DNA of 64,000 nucleotides from Shewanella electrica (GCF_022321485.1 NZ_JAKOGG010000002.1:372001-436000); one strand, 5' to 3'. Counted from the stretch's first letter, positions 8,064 through 16,978 are shown. Notes: generated by a model not told the origin, from the sequence alone. Numbers and translations: made by a program.

Positions 8064-8657
8064 GTGCATATGGATGGTACTTTATCCGGCGAATATGTCA
8101 TTCTCGAACCCCTGACGCTTGACCACATGGCCGCACTTTCTATTGCGGTTGCTGACGGCGAATTGTGGAATTTGTGGTACACCAGTATTCCCGCGCCAGA
8201 GGAGATGAAAGACTACATTCTGGATTCCATGGCAGCTGAGCAGCGCGGCGAAGGGCTAGCCTTTGCGGTGCGTCATCGTGAAAGCGGCGCTATTGTTGGT
8301 TGCACGCGGCTGTGTCATTGGGATCAGCCCAATCGCCATATTGAAATTGGTTACACTTGGTACAGCAAGAGTGTGCAGCGCACTGCAGTCAATACCGAAT
8401 GTAAGCTGCTGCTGTTGAGCTACGCCTTTGAAACGCTGGATGTGATTGCGGTGGAGTTTCGTACCCATTTTAATAATGAGGCGAGCCGCCAAGCCATTAT
8501 GCGTTTAGGCGCCAAGCAAGATGGTATTTTGCGTAATCATCGTATCCTCAAAGATGGCACGGTACGCGATACCGTGGTGTATTCCATCATTGATAGTGAA
8601 TGGCCTGAGGTAAAAGATAACCTCAAGCAGATGATGAGTGAATACGCTGAAAGCTAG
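8064..8657 (+). CDS. GNAT acetyltransferase (RimJ/RimL-like)
   Basis: Acetyl-CoA-dependent N-acetyltransferase of the RimJ/RimL branch. After 'LEPLTLDHM' come the central beta strands, the acceptor-side 'IEIGYTWYSKSVQRTAVNTECKLLLLSYAFE', and 'NEASRQAIMRLGAKQDGIL', the typical C-terminal motif in which an Asn and a Leu-Gly-Phe/Ala segment bind CoA. Start GTG at 8064 is chosen because AGGAG at 8052-8056 sits 7 nt upstream; the ATG at 8070 is 13 nt away. The substrate could be a ribosomal protein N terminus or a small amine. It is followed by its own terminator. Confidence 0.82.
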   Translation: MHMDGTLSGEYVILEPLTLDHMAALSIAVADGELWNLWYTSIPAPEEMKDYILDSMAAEQRGEGLAFAVRHRESGAIVGCTRLCHWDQPNRHIEIGYTWYSKSVQRTAVNTECKLLLLSYAFETLDVIAVEFRTHFNNEASRQAIMRLGAKQDGILRNHRILKDGTVRDTVVYSIIDSEWPEVKDNLKQMMSEYAES

Positions 8658-8671
8658 CTGCTGCTGTTTAA

Positions 8672-8702
8672 TCAGGCAGCATTGCGGCGCTGCCTGACGT
8701 TT
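8672..8702 (+). terminator. Terminator after the acetyltransferase gene
   Basis: TCAGGCAGC (8672-8680) pairs with GCTGCCTGA (8689-8697), followed by CGTTTTC. It begins 15 bp after the stop. Confidence 0.7.
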
Positions 8703-8809
8703 TCTTCCCTCCGCATCGGCGTTGTCGCCGTGACTTCTCTGACGTCTCTTGAAATTTAGTAGTTTCTAAAGTAGTTTCATGGCATTAGATCTTCAAGGAC
8801 TGAGTAGAT

Positions 8810-9205
8810 ATGACAACTCGTGCAATTTGTCTCGGTGCAGCCATGCTGTGCCTAAGCACTTCAGCGCTGGCGGGTGAAGCCGAACAAGCGTTTTCTTCTG
8901 AGCTATATCAATGTGCTGCGTATTACGACATCGGCTCGCAAATGGTGGCGGCGATGAATGCACCGCAAATGGCATCGGTAGGTGATCGCCTAAAAAATTC
9001 AGCCCAGCAAGCGACTGAACTGGCGGGTAAATACGATACCCAAGAAGCGGTTACTCAAGGTATTGAACAAGCGAAAGAGCAGATGATGGCCGCCACCGCA
9101 GGGCAAGGCATGGGCGGTTTGATGAAACAATATAAAGACTCATGCCAACAGATTTTGGCGAATCCAGAGCAGCGCTTGAATTACTGGATTATGGCGAAGA
9201 TGTAA
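8810..9205 (+). CDS. Small secreted protein, unknown
   Basis: 131-residue protein with a signal peptide ('CLGAAMLCLSTSALA', cleavage probably after Ala21), so it is expected in the periplasm. The mature part is helical and Gln/Met/Ala-rich, with two cysteines (in 'YQCAAYY' and 'DSCQQIL') that could form a disulfide. No family is recognised. It is monocistronic: upstream and downstream terminators bracket it. Confidence 0.65.
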   Translation: MTTRAICLGAAMLCLSTSALAGEAEQAFSSELYQCAAYYDIGSQMVAAMNAPQMASVGDRLKNSAQQATELAGKYDTQEAVTQGIEQAKEQMMAATAGQGMGGLMKQYKDSCQQILANPEQRLNYWIMAKM

Positions 9206-9237
9206 CGCAGCTCTTGGCCTGACAGCGTGATAAACCA

Positions 9238-9262
9238 ACGCCCGCGGTTGCGGGCGTTTTGC
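9238..9262 (+). terminator. Terminator
   Basis: AACGCCCGC-ggtt-GCGGGCGTT forms a 9-bp GC-rich stem followed by TTTG. It begins 33 bp after the stop at 9205. Confidence 0.85.
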
Positions 9263-9327
9263 TGTCTGATGGGACGGCACCAATCATTTAGTTTGGGACT
9301 TTACTACCGTTAAACATCGGCCAGCGG

Positions 9328-9939
9328 TTACTGGGTTAACTTATCACTAAAGATCAATACTTCAGATTCCTTCCCACTCCAACGCGTAGCGATTAAAGCG
9401 CTATCTGGTTTGACTAACGCGTCCTTAATGATGGGACTTAGGTCAGCCAGTGACGGTGCCGCATCAAACATAGCGTAATATCTAATGGTGTTTTGATACT
9501 CTTCGGCGATGAAAAAATAATGTTTGTCGGTCTCAGCTAGCAAACTCACGATACCGCTATACAGCACGTAAAAGGTGCGGGTTTCGTCATTATTTTTGGC
9601 GGTGATGCGATAACGTAAGGTTTGTATGCCATTTTTGAGAGCAAATTCATTGGCGGTGGCTTGATAGTCACCCAATAGCATGGTGCTTTCGCCTGTCGCT
9701 GCGCCTGGGTCATCAAATTCTAACTTAAAGCCGCTTTCACCGTTTTGTTCTTGCATCAGCACCAACGCCATAAATAGTTTGCCTTCAAATACCTGATGCG
9801 CGGTGACGCTGGCTTCGGATGCGCTGGCTGTGGGGGTGATTAGCACAATGGTTAGCACAAACGTGGTAATGAGTGAGTGAAATTGGGTAATAACAAATTG
9901 CAGCTTAATGAGCAGGGCGCACAGTAGTTGTTTTGGCAT
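9328..9939 (-). CDS. Exported or membrane-anchored protein, unknown
   Basis: 203-residue protein with a long hydrophobic N terminus ending in 'TPTASASEAS', which reads as a signal peptide with cleavage near residue 41. The mature domain is beta-rich ('GESTMLLGDYQAT', 'RYRITAKNNDE', 'HYFFIAEEYQN'). No domain is recognised. GAGGAA five bases upstream supports the ATG at 9939. It stands alone, convergent with the secreted-protein gene at 8810-9205. Confidence 0.6.
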   Translation of the reverse strand: MPKQLLCALLIKLQFVITQFHSLITTFVLTIVLITPTASASEASVTAHQVFEGKLFMALVLMQEQNGESGFKLEFDDPGAATGESTMLLGDYQATANEFALKNGIQTLRYRITAKNNDETRTFYVLYSGIVSLLAETDKHYFFIAEEYQNTIRYYAMFDAAPSLADLSPIIKDALVKPDSALIATRWSGKESEVLIFSDKLTQ

Positions 9940-9975
9940 TGTAGTTCCTCATCCATGATTTTCATTGGTAGTCAT

Positions 9976-9990
9976 AGCGCCACTGGCGCT
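9976..9990. repeat. 15-bp GC-rich palindrome
   Basis: AGCGCCA-C-TGGCGCT lies 37 bp upstream of the gene that starts at 9939 and may be an operator for it. Confidence 0.3.
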
Positions 9991-10209
9991 TGGTTACACG
10001 CGAATTCTGCTACAGGATGACCGGAGCCTGCGTGTCAGTATTACAGCCGCTTTCGTTACGGCATGCGACTAAACAATACCGCAATTTTGGATGTTTAACT
10101 GGCTGAAATTTTAGAGATAAATCGCATATATGAATAATTTTTGAGGGGGGAGTTGTGAAGGCTAAACACGCTGCTCAACAATTTGAACATTGGCAGTGAT
10201 ATCTTAATT

Positions 10210-10440
10210 TTACTCAGCGCACGGCGTTACAGCTAAGTGCTCGATGATGGCGGGCTTAATCCGTTCTAGTATCTGCTGTGTTTGACTGCGAGTTAAGTCG
10301 AGTTGGCACCAGCCGTCGGTACTCATAAACTCCGCTGCATGGTAGTTAAGCATAGCGTTATTTTCCAATAGGGTGAGCGTACCCGACAGTCGAAAAATTC
10401 CCGCAGAGGTATGAATACGGCTGATATTAAATGTGGTCAT
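10210..10440 (-). CDS. Small hypothetical protein
   Basis: 76-residue soluble protein of unknown function. It contains a beta-strand-rich front half ('AGIFRLSGTLTLLENNAMLNYHA') and a C-terminal helix ('SQTQQILERIKPAIIEHLA'). It is on the same strand as yfcH and lies 64 bp after it, so it may be the last gene of the folX-yfcH unit, although its Shine-Dalgarno sequence is weak. Coding use resembles its neighbours. Confidence 0.5.
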   Translation of the reverse strand: MTTFNISRIHTSAGIFRLSGTLTLLENNAMLNYHAAEFMSTDGWCQLDLTRSQTQQILERIKPAIIEHLAVTPCAE

Positions 10441-10504
10441 GGTCTTCTTTCGCGTTATGTTGTCATCGTCGGCATTAACACCGCTACGCTCGATCTCGGT
10501 GAGC

Positions 10505-11401
10505 TTAGTCTGGGAACAGATCGGCTAATGCCTCATTGATTTCGGCAAATTCAAAATAGAATCCTTCATCTAACGCATGTTTAGGGACGATGAATTGCCC
10601 TTCAATCAGCAGGTCGGCCATTTCGCCCAGCGCCAGCTTTAATATAAATGCAGGGGCTGGCAGACAGGCTGGGCGATGCAGCGCCTTGCCCAACGCTTTG
10701 GCAAAGTCGGCATTAGTGACCGGATTCGGCGCGGTGGCGTTATACACGCCTTCGCACTCAGGATTGTTGAGCAGATAACAAATCAGCGCCAGCAGATCAC
10801 GCAGGTGAATCCAACTCATGCCTTGTTTGCCATCACCAATCGGCCCACCAAGCCCGAGCTTAAATGCGGGCAACATCTTGGCTAGCGCGCCGCCATGCGC
10901 CGCCAGCACCACACCAATACGGAAGATACAGACGCGGGTATAGTTGGAGGCTGCGGCTTGGGCTTTTTGCTCCCAAACATTACAAATATGGTGACTAAAC
11001 TCTTGATGGGGTACCGCATCTTCTGCCAACCTTGCCTCGCCTTGGCGACCATAGAAGCCGATAGCCGATGCACTCAGCAACGTGTGTGGTGGCGTGCTGG
11101 AGGCGTTGATCAGCTGCGCGATTTTATCGGTAATATCCCAGCGGCTGTGGCAAATTTTCTCTTTTTGTTGGTCGCTCCAACGTTTTGCCACAATCGGTTC
11201 ACCGGCTAGATTGATCACCGCATCCACATCGTCGAGATGATGTAGCTGATCTAATGACGCTAGGTACTGATGATTCTGACCAAACTTGTGGCGAGCTTTG
11301 ACCGGATTGCGGCTCACAATGAGCAATTCATGGTCTGTTTCTAGCAGTGGCACTAGCGCGCTACCGACTAAACCTGTCGCACCGGTAAGTAGAATTTTCA
11401 T
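10505..11401 (-). CDS. yfcH: TIGR01777-family NAD(P)-binding epimerase YfcH
   Basis: Extended short-chain dehydrogenase/epimerase-like protein (SDR39U1 group), 298 residues. The Rossmann motif 'GATGLVG' is at residues 7-13; 'INLAGEPIVAKRW', 'SASAIGFYG' and 'GMSWIHLRDL' are typical of the family, and the usual C-terminal DUF1731-like end is present ('PAFILKLALGEMADLLIEGQ'). Its reaction is not known. The start at 11401 (MKILLTG) is preferred over an ATG 27 bp upstream because the fold begins there. As in E. coli it follows folX. Confidence 0.88.
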   Translation of the reverse strand: MKILLTGATGLVGSALVPLLETDHELLIVSRNPVKARHKFGQNHQYLASLDQLHHLDDVDAVINLAGEPIVAKRWSDQQKEKICHSRWDITDKIAQLINASSTPPHTLLSASAIGFYGRQGEARLAEDAVPHQEFSHHICNVWEQKAQAAASNYTRVCIFRIGVVLAAHGGALAKMLPAFKLGLGGPIGDGKQGMSWIHLRDLLALICYLLNNPECEGVYNATAPNPVTNADFAKALGKALHRPACLPAPAFILKLALGEMADLLIEGQFIVPKHALDEGFYFEFAEINEALADLFPD

Positions 11402-11600
11402 GACAGCATCCGTTGTGTTGAGTGCCATGGGCGAGATGGTCCACAGTCACTATGCGTTGTTGGCATTCAGAGCGGCATGCAGCATGACAAGAAAATTAAG
11501 GCGGCCTACCACTCAACATCTTTATCCATTAACTATAGGATATCGCATCAAATATGTGGCTCAAGAGAAAGGCGCGAAACGCTGTTCGCACCTTGTTTGA

Positions 11601-11972
11601 TTACTTTGGCTTTTGCCAGCTCAGTTGCATTGATACTGAATCGGCAAAGCGTAGCGCGTGGGGTTTATCCACTTCAACTGAAGCGTATTCTACCCAAGCA
11701 TGTTCACTGGCGATCTCTAAAATTTTACCGGTGAGATGCTCCAGTAACGAGAAGCGATTTTCCTCAACTAAAGCGATAATCGCTTTAGTAATGGTGCGGT
11801 AATTAAGCGCATGCTCCATATTATCGGTCTGATAGGCATTATCAGCAGCATAGTGGATGACAACGTTGATAATCACGTCTTGTCGATTGTTGATTTCTTC
11901 CTCTTTGATGCCGATAAAAGTGCGCAATCTGAGGTTTTTAATGCGTATAATAGCCAGTTCTGGATTAATCAT
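11601..11972 (-). CDS. folX: Dihydroneopterin triphosphate 2'-epimerase FolX
   Basis: FolX epimerises dihydroneopterin triphosphate to the monapterin form and belongs to the FolB fold. The 123-residue sequence is very like E. coli FolX as I recall it: '[19 protein letters not shown]', 'INNRQDV', 'ALNYRTITK' and '[15 protein letters not shown]'. The product feeds tetrahydromonapterin synthesis. The start at 11972 (MINPELA) is chosen over a 16-codon extension with no similarity to the family. Gene order folX-yfcH is conserved with enterobacteria. A divergent membrane-protein gene starts 80 bp away. Confidence 0.95.
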   Translation of the reverse strand: MINPELAIIRIKNLRLRTFIGIKEEEINNRQDVIINVVIHYAADNAYQTDNMEHALNYRTITKAIIALVEENRFSLLEHLTGKILEIASEHAWVEYASVEVDKPHALRFADSVSMQLSWQKPK

Positions 11973-12051
11973 AAGCTTACTTATTGTTTGAGCTGGAAAT
12001 TTATTTAGTAAGACTAGCAACTTTGTTGGCGAACAAGAAGGAAATTTGTTG

Positions 12052-13170
12052 ATGACATCAAGCTATCGTCCCTCAATGACCGTGCGTAGCTTTGCCGTAA
12101 TGGCATTTTTGGTGATTGTGCTCGCTGGCATTAAAGCGGCCAGCGCGATTGTTGTGCCGTTTGTGTTGTCGGTATTTATCGCGATGATTTGCAGTCCGCT
12201 CATCAGCACGTTTGTGCGTTATCGTTGCCCACGTTGGTTGGCGGTGTTAGCGATGATGGGGCTGATTTTGTTGGCTGGCCTGTGGATTGCCTCAATTGTT
12301 GGCAGTTCTATCAATGATTTTACTAAGAATCTCCCTGAGTACCGTTCGCAATTGGTTGATCAGTTTTCGTGGATTTTAGATAAGCTGCGCCAGTTCAATA
12401 TCCGTATCTCCAAAGACCAAGTGCTGGCGTATTTTGACCCTGGCATGGCGTTGTCGATGACCACCAACACGCTGTCAGGCGTTGGCAACGTGATGGCGAA
12501 TCTATTCCTGATTATCCTCACCATCGTGTTTATGTTGTTTGAGGCGGAATCGCTGCCGCGCAAACTGCATCTGGCGTTAGACAAACCCGATATGCGCATG
12601 TCGCAAATCGACCGATTTATGAAATCAGTAAACCGCTACATGGTGATCAAAACCTTAGTCAGCTTAGCCACCGGTGCAATTGCCGGTATCGGACTGTGGC
12701 TGATGGGGGTGGATTATCCGTTGCTGTGGGGCGTGGTTGCCTTCCTGTTTAACTACATTCCTAATATCGGCTCGGTGATTGCCGCGCTGCCACCAGTGCT
12801 GCTGGCGTTTGTGCAATTTGGCCCGTCAGGCGCGGGTGGTGTTGCCATTCTTTATGTTGGCATCAATACGGTGATGGGCAATGTGGTGGAACCACGCTTT
12901 ATGGGCCGCGGCCTTGGCTTATCGACGCTGGTCGTGTTCCTGTCGTTAATTTTTTGGGGCTGGCTGCTGGGCTCTGTTGGTATGTTGCTGTCGGTGCCGT
13001 TGACCATGGTGGTGAAAATTGCGCTAGAGAATAATGCCCAATCACGTAAGTTCGCCATTTTATTAGCGGACGATAGCAGCGCACAGGAAATCCATGACCG
13101 AGCCAACGGTCAAACGGATGATGATGAATCAGTGAAAGCAGTTGAACATAAACAAGGTGAAAACGAGTAA
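12052..13170 (+). CDS. AI-2E family transporter (PerM/TqsA-like)
   Basis: Inner-membrane permease of the AI-2E/PerM family, 372 residues with about eight hydrophobic segments and a soluble insertion near residues 85-150. Family marks are '[18 protein letters not shown]' at the N terminus and '[20 protein letters not shown]' in the second half. Proposed roles in the family range from autoinducer-2 export to Na+/H+ antiport, so the substrate is open. ATG at 12052 has AAGGA 9 nt upstream. Its stop overlaps the next start (TAATG), so the methyltransferase gene is translationally coupled. Confidence 0.88.
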   Translation: MTSSYRPSMTVRSFAVMAFLVIVLAGIKAASAIVVPFVLSVFIAMICSPLISTFVRYRCPRWLAVLAMMGLILLAGLWIASIVGSSINDFTKNLPEYRSQLVDQFSWILDKLRQFNIRISKDQVLAYFDPGMALSMTTNTLSGVGNVMANLFLIILTIVFMLFEAESLPRKLHLALDKPDMRMSQIDRFMKSVNRYMVIKTLVSLATGAIAGIGLWLMGVDYPLLWGVVAFLFNYIPNIGSVIAALPPVLLAFVQFGPSGAGGVAILYVGINTVMGNVVEPRFMGRGLGLSTLVVFLSLIFWGWLLGSVGMLLSVPLTMVVKIALENNAQSRKFAILLADDSSAQEIHDRANGQTDDDESVKAVEHKQGENE

Positions 13171-14102
13171 TGCAGTTGTTTCTTGAGGCAATTGATGCAA
13201 TCAACCCTAGCACGCAAGCCGATAATGGCGCCGAGCGATTAATCCATGGTCGTGGTGGTTTATTGCCAGAGTGCGAGCACTTGTGTCTGGACTGGTTTGC
13301 GCCAGTATTGCTGTTAACCTCGTTTAAAGCGTTAGAAGATAAAGCCGTTGCGCAACTGCAGCAGCGTTTGGCCGCGCGTTTTGCGGCACTGCAACTGCCG
13401 TTGAATTTGGTGTATCAATACCGCGCAGGCGGGCAAACTCATACCGAGTTGTTAGCGGGTGAGATCCCCGAGCCGCATATCGTCAGCGAACGTGGCCGTA
13501 AATTCCATGTGCATTTATTGCGTGGGCAAAACCACGGGTTGTTTTTGGATATGAGCAACGGGCGCCAATGGGTGGCTGAACAGGCTAAATACAAAAAAGT
13601 GCTCAACCTGTTTGCTTATACCTGTGGCTTCTCAGTGGCGGCGTTGAGTGGCGGCGCCGATGAAGTGGTCAACATTGATATGGCCAAAGGCGCGTTATCG
13701 ACCGGCAAACAAAACCACATGCTGAATGATTTAGGCGCTGGCGCGCGTTTTCTCGGCCACGACATTTTTAAGTCATGGGGCAAACTGCGCAAGCTCGGCC
13801 CTTATGATCTGTTGATTGCTGATCCGCCCAGTAACCAAAAGGGCAGCTTTGTTGCCACCAAAGATTATGTGCGCTTGCTGCGCCATCTGCCAGAGTTGCT
13901 AAACGACGGCGCCGATGTGTTGCTGTGTCTCAATGCGCCAGAACTGAGCCGCGCGTTTTTGATGGAGCAGGTGGCTGAAGCTGTACCGCAATTAAGTTTC
14001 ATCGAACAAATTGCTAACCCAGCAGCTTTTGCCGATGTAGACGCTGACCGCGCGTTGAAGGTGTTGCATTATCGCTATCACGCGGCGGAAGTTTCCGCCT
14101 AG
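13170..14102 (+). CDS. RlmI-like class I SAM-dependent methyltransferase
   Basis: 310-residue S-adenosylmethionine methyltransferase of the type related to the C-terminal part of RlmI. The SAM-binding region is 'VLNLFAYTCGFSVAAL' followed by 'VVNIDMAKGAL', and the catalytic-site motif is 'LLIADPPSNQKGSF', an N/DPPx motif as in RNA or protein base methyltransferases. It has no PUA domain like RlmI. The target is unknown; RNA is the best guess. Translation starts within the stop of the upstream permease gene (TAATG). A bidirectional terminator follows. Confidence 0.85.
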   Translation: MQLFLEAIDAINPSTQADNGAERLIHGRGGLLPECEHLCLDWFAPVLLLTSFKALEDKAVAQLQQRLAARFAALQLPLNLVYQYRAGGQTHTELLAGEIPEPHIVSERGRKFHVHLLRGQNHGLFLDMSNGRQWVAEQAKYKKVLNLFAYTCGFSVAALSGGADEVVNIDMAKGALSTGKQNHMLNDLGAGARFLGHDIFKSWGKLRKLGPYDLLIADPPSNQKGSFVATKDYVRLLRHLPELLNDGADVLLCLNAPELSRAFLMEQVAEAVPQLSFIEQIANPAAFADVDADRALKVLHYRYHAAEVSA

Positions 14103-14133
14103 TCGTGTTAAAAAATGCTGCCAGTGAAATACA

Positions 14134-14164
14134 ACAAAGCCCGATAATGTTCGGGCTTTGTTTT
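14134..14164. terminator. Terminator shared by convergent genes
   Basis: ACAAAGCCCGA (14134-14144) pairs with TCGGGCTTTGT (14151-14161), an 11-bp stem followed by TTTT on the plus strand. It separates the methyltransferase gene from the convergent BNR-fold gene. Confidence 0.85.
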
Positions 14165-14178
14165 AGGTAGGTTAAGCA

Positions 14179-15651
14179 CTAATGCGGCGTAGGCTTTGGT
14201 TCATCCGCAGGTACAGGCGTTGATTCTACCGTTGGCTGCGGTTGCTCAGCTGGTACTGGTTTTGACTCATCAGCTGGCGCTGGCGTTGGTTCTACCGTTG
14301 GCTGCGGTTGCTCAGCCGGTGCCGGTTTTGGCTCATCCGCAGGCGCGGGTGTTGATTCTGCGGCTGGCTGTGGTTGTTCAGCCGGTGCTGGCTTAGGCTC
14401 ATCCGTAGGCGCGGGCGTTGATTCCGCTGGTTGCTGCGGTTGCTCAGCTGGAGCTGGTTGTGGTTCATCCGCAGGCGCGGGTGTGCTCTCTGTAACAGGC
14501 GCTGTGCGATCTATCAGATGAGGTTCATCGGCGGATGCCGGTTCAGCGGCCGCATCTTCAACTGGTGCGGGGGTTGCTTGGCTTGCTGGCGCAGGGACCG
14601 GAGTTGGCGGCGTCGCAGGCGCAGGAACATTAGTTCTTGGCACAAAGCGTTGCATGGTGCCTTGCTGACCAACGCTGATGCAGCCCACATTGTCGCGGCA
14701 GGCAATGCTCCACATATTTAGCTTGCTGCGTTTTTCCCATTTGCTGTAATCGCCGTTGGCACCTAGCACGGCCACGCCGTTAGGGTTGGTGATCCATACC
14801 GTTTCAGTCTCACCATTGCTGAAAATGGCGGAGCCGTACACCGCACCTTTGAGTGGAATTGGCGGTAACACTTGCCAATGTTGGTCGAGTAGATTGTATT
14901 TCCAGCCAACGGCGGGTTTGTCGAGCGCATTGAGTGAACCACCAAAGACATAGATGTCATCGCCACTTAATTGCACTGAAAACACACCTGTGGCGGCACC
15001 GCCGGCAAATGGCGTATCAATCGACAACCAACCGGATTTATCCCGCAGCAAGATGCGTGGTTTTTCAACATTGCCCGTACCTATCACCACTTGAATGTTG
15101 CTATTGCCACGGTTGACACAAGTACCGCTGGAGGCAAAACCGCCTTCACCCGCTTGTGCGGGGATGGGCAGTGCTACCCGTTGCCAGTTATCTCCACCAT
15201 CGTCGGTTTGCAGCACGAACAAGCCTTGCTCATCCGAATCACCGTAGAGATAGCCTGTTTGGTTATCGATCATTTGAAAACAGTCATAAAACTGTTTTGG
15301 GCTGACGCTATTGTTAACTTGGCGCCAATCTGCCCCGTTGTTGCTGGTGGCGTAAATGCGCGAATCATCGCCTTCACCTGAACTCATGACCAGTATTTTG
15401 CCATCACCGAGCGGTTGGATGTCGCGAAACTCCAGCTGATCGCTATTTTGCGGTGCAGTAATCTGCTGCCAATTTTTGCCATTGTCAGCCGACATGTAGA
15501 TGCTACCAGCAGTACCCGATGCCCACACTTGGTTGCCATGCCAATAGACCGCGCGAAAATCGATACTGCTATCGAGTTGAGTTATATCGCTTGCCTGTGC
15601 GTAACTGCACAGCGCGACACTTAAAGCGATTCCAGTGATTAACTTACGCAT
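14179..15651 (-). CDS. Secreted BNR/beta-propeller protein with Pro/Ala/Glu repeat tail
   Basis: 490-residue exported protein. A signal peptide (to about residue 21, 'LCSYAQAS') precedes a beta-propeller-like domain with Asp-box/BNR elements ('YMSADNGKNWQQI', 'YATSNNGADWRQV', 'LQTDDGGDNWQRV') through about residue 335. The last 110 residues carry about 4.7 copies of a 22-residue repeat of the type 'ESTPAPADEPKPAPAEQP', encoded by imperfect 66-bp repeats. Such tails often span the cell wall or form flexible linkers. Start ATG at 15651 is preferred because AAGGAG lies 12 nt upstream, whereas the ATG at 15663 abuts that same site. It is probably cotranscribed with the upstream phosphatase gene. 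The ligand is unknown. Confidence 0.75.
   Translation of the reverse strand: MRKLITGIALSVALCSYAQASDITQLDSSIDFRAVYWHGNQVWASGTAGSIYMSADNGKNWQQITAPQNSDQLEFRDIQPLGDGKILVMSSGEGDDSRIYATSNNGADWRQVNNSVSPKQFYDCFQMIDNQTGYLYGDSDEQGLFVLQTDDGGDNWQRVALPIPAQAGEGGFASSGTCVNRGNSNIQVVIGTGNVEKPRILLRDKSGWLSIDTPFAGGAATGVFSVQLSGDDIYVFGGSLNALDKPAVGWKYNLLDQHWQVLPPIPLKGAVYGSAIFSNGETETVWITNPNGVAVLGANGDYSKWEKRSKLNMWSIACRDNVGCISVGQQGTMQRFVPRTNVPAPATPPTPVPAPASQATPAPVEDAAAEPASADEPHLIDRTAPVTESTPAPADEPQPAPAEQPQQPAESTPAPTDEPKPAPAEQPQPAAESTPAPADEPKPAPAEQPQPTVEPTPAPADESKPVPAEQPQPTVESTPVPADEPKPTPH
14185..14490 (-). repeat. Imperfect 66-bp coding tandem repeat
   Basis: About 4.7 copies of a 66-bp unit encode the Pro/Ala/Glu tail. 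Copies differ mostly at third positions and at a few Ala/Val/Pro/Thr codons, so the array is old but could still change copy number. Confidence 0.75.
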
Positions 15652-15671
15652 CTGTTGTTCCATCTCCTTGG

Positions 15672-16145
15672 TTATGCCGCGGCTAACTGTTGTTGAAATA
15701 TGGGCCAGCTAATGCCGTTTTCAACATAAACGGCCTTAACGCCGAGTGAGCTTACGTCTTGGATGTTGCGCATTTCGTCATCAAAAAACAGCATGTTGTT
15801 GTAGGCAACACCCGTGAGTTGCTGAATGGTGGCGAAGTGTGTTCTTTTGCTGTCAGGAAATATCTGCTGTACTTCAAAAAAATCATCTATTTCAAACAGC
15901 TGTAATAATTTTTTGGCCCACGTCGGTTGATAAGTGCGCGAGGCCAACGCCAGCGGTAATTGCTGTTGTTGAGCATAGTGCAGAATTTTAGCGACATCAG
16001 CGTATAAGCTGATTTTGTTGCCGCCAGCATCACAAATGTGATCGCCGCGACGTTGGTAGGGTGGCTCTGTGTGATCGCACCAAGTGCCACCACAATCCCA
16101 AAGGGTGAAATCTAAATCAAAAACGACTAATTGAATGTCTGTCAT
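15672..16145 (-). CDS. Magnesium-dependent phosphatase-1 (MDP-1) family HAD protein
   Basis: 157-residue HAD-superfamily phosphatase of the MDP-1 group. Motif I is 'DLDFT' with nucleophile Asp10 and acid/base Asp12, motif II lies in 'LALASRT', and the metal-binding motif IV is 'LFFDDEMRNI'. MDP-1 enzymes of eukaryotes dephosphorylate protein tyrosine or sugars, and bacterial members are less studied. The start is taken as ATG at 16145, with a TTG two codons earlier. It ends 20 bp before the BNR-protein gene, so the two are likely an operon, with no evident biochemical link. Confidence 0.85.
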   Translation of the reverse strand: MTDIQLVVFDLDFTLWDCGGTWCDHTEPPYQRRGDHICDAGGNKISLYADVAKILHYAQQQQLPLALASRTYQPTWAKKLLQLFEIDDFFEVQQIFPDSKRTHFATIQQLTGVAYNNMLFFDDEMRNIQDVSSLGVKAVYVENGISWPIFQQQLAAA

Positions 16146-16638
16146 CGACAACTTTGCTATCCGCGCCTCTGTTTACGGTAGAACATTGTCAGCTAAACGC
16201 CAACTTATTGACCTATCGTATATTTAGTCGATTACACTACCTTGAAATTTGACGTTCGCCAACTCCTTGAACAACATTTTTATGCATAAACAGGCCCGAT
16301 GTCAGTGGCAATTCAGGCCCAAGGCAAACGGTGGCAAATGTCTCGGGCGGGTGACAACATTCAATCTTTGCTTAAAGTGAAAGTATTTTGTAATAAGTTA
16401 CAAAATGAGTGCTAAAAACAGCTTCTAAAGCCGTTATTAGATAGATTTTGCTTTTATTTGTGAAAGTTTTTTGTAATTCATGTCTGGTTGCTGATACACT
16501 CGGCGCTGTTGAATCGACAGCGAGTGACAGCATTGCCCCTTGTTCTGCGCTCGTTGAACGTTCATCACTTGCGGTACTGCGGACACAACAGCACTGCGTG
16601 TAACAATAACCAAATCAAGCACAAAAACCGGAGTTTTC
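16146..16638. other. Long intergenic region upstream of a small ORF
   Basis: 493 bp without a convincing gene. It holds a perfect inverted repeat at 16386-16407 (ATTTTGTAA-taag-TTACAAAAT), a possible sigma-70 promoter on the plus strand (TTGTAA, 17-nt spacer, ATACAC, ending near 16500) and a leader hairpin CGCTGT/ACAGCG near 16504-16522. The promoter would drive the 32-codon ORF at 16639. Confidence 0.45.
16386..16407. promoter_or_regulatory. Perfect 9-bp inverted repeat, possible operator
   Basis: ATTTTGTAA and TTACAAAAT flank TAAG. It is AT-rich, lies about 80 bp upstream of the candidate promoter, and has no T-run after it, so an operator is more likely than a terminator. Confidence 0.4.
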
Positions 16639-16737
16639 ATGGAATTACACGAATACCAAGATGCTTATTACCAGATCAAAGATGAGGTAATCGAGTCTTT
16701 ACCATTAGAAGAACAACCAGAAGCGTTATCAGATTGA
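16639..16737 (+). CDS. 32-residue small acidic protein
   Basis: Small ORF of 32 codons with a good ribosome-binding site (GGAG, spacing 6) and its own downstream terminator at 16810-16853. The product is acidic (11 Asp/Glu and only one Lys) and helical ('YQIKDEVIESLPLEE'), with no membrane segment. It could be a real small protein or a regulatory leader peptide; nothing downstream before the terminator would be controlled, which favours a small protein or an sRNA with an incidental ORF. I recognise no family. Confidence 0.5.
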   Translation: MELHEYQDAYYQIKDEVIESLPLEEQPEALSD

Positions 16738-16744
16738 GGCTCAC

Positions 16745-16775
16745 GACTCGTTGGTGGCAACCAACCTTACGAGTC
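16745..16775 (+). other. RNA stem-loop between the small ORF and its terminator
   Basis: GACTCG (16745-16750) pairs with CGAGTC (16770-16775), and inside it TTGGT pairs with ACCAA. No T-run follows. It would form a second 3' structure in the transcript of the small ORF. Confidence 0.5.
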
Positions 16776-16809
16776 ATCACCTGAGCAACCGACCAAACTC
16801 AATCACAGC

Positions 16810-16853
16810 AAGTCTCCCTAACGGCTGTTTACAGCCATTAGGGGGACTTTTTT
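16810..16853 (+). terminator. Strong rho-independent terminator
   Basis: AGTCTCCCTAACGGCTG and CAGCCATTAGGGGGACT form a roughly 17-bp stem with two mismatches, followed by a run of T's. It ends the transcript of the 32-codon ORF. Confidence 0.9.
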
Positions 16854-16978
16854 ATCGCCGCAATTCAGCAGTCTTGCGATTTATTCGCCATTTACTGCCT
16901 CTTTGTGGAATTAATCCGCCAGCCGAATCCGCGATCATTGGTTATATTCATCAGTAGAGGAATTAACGGAGTGAAACG

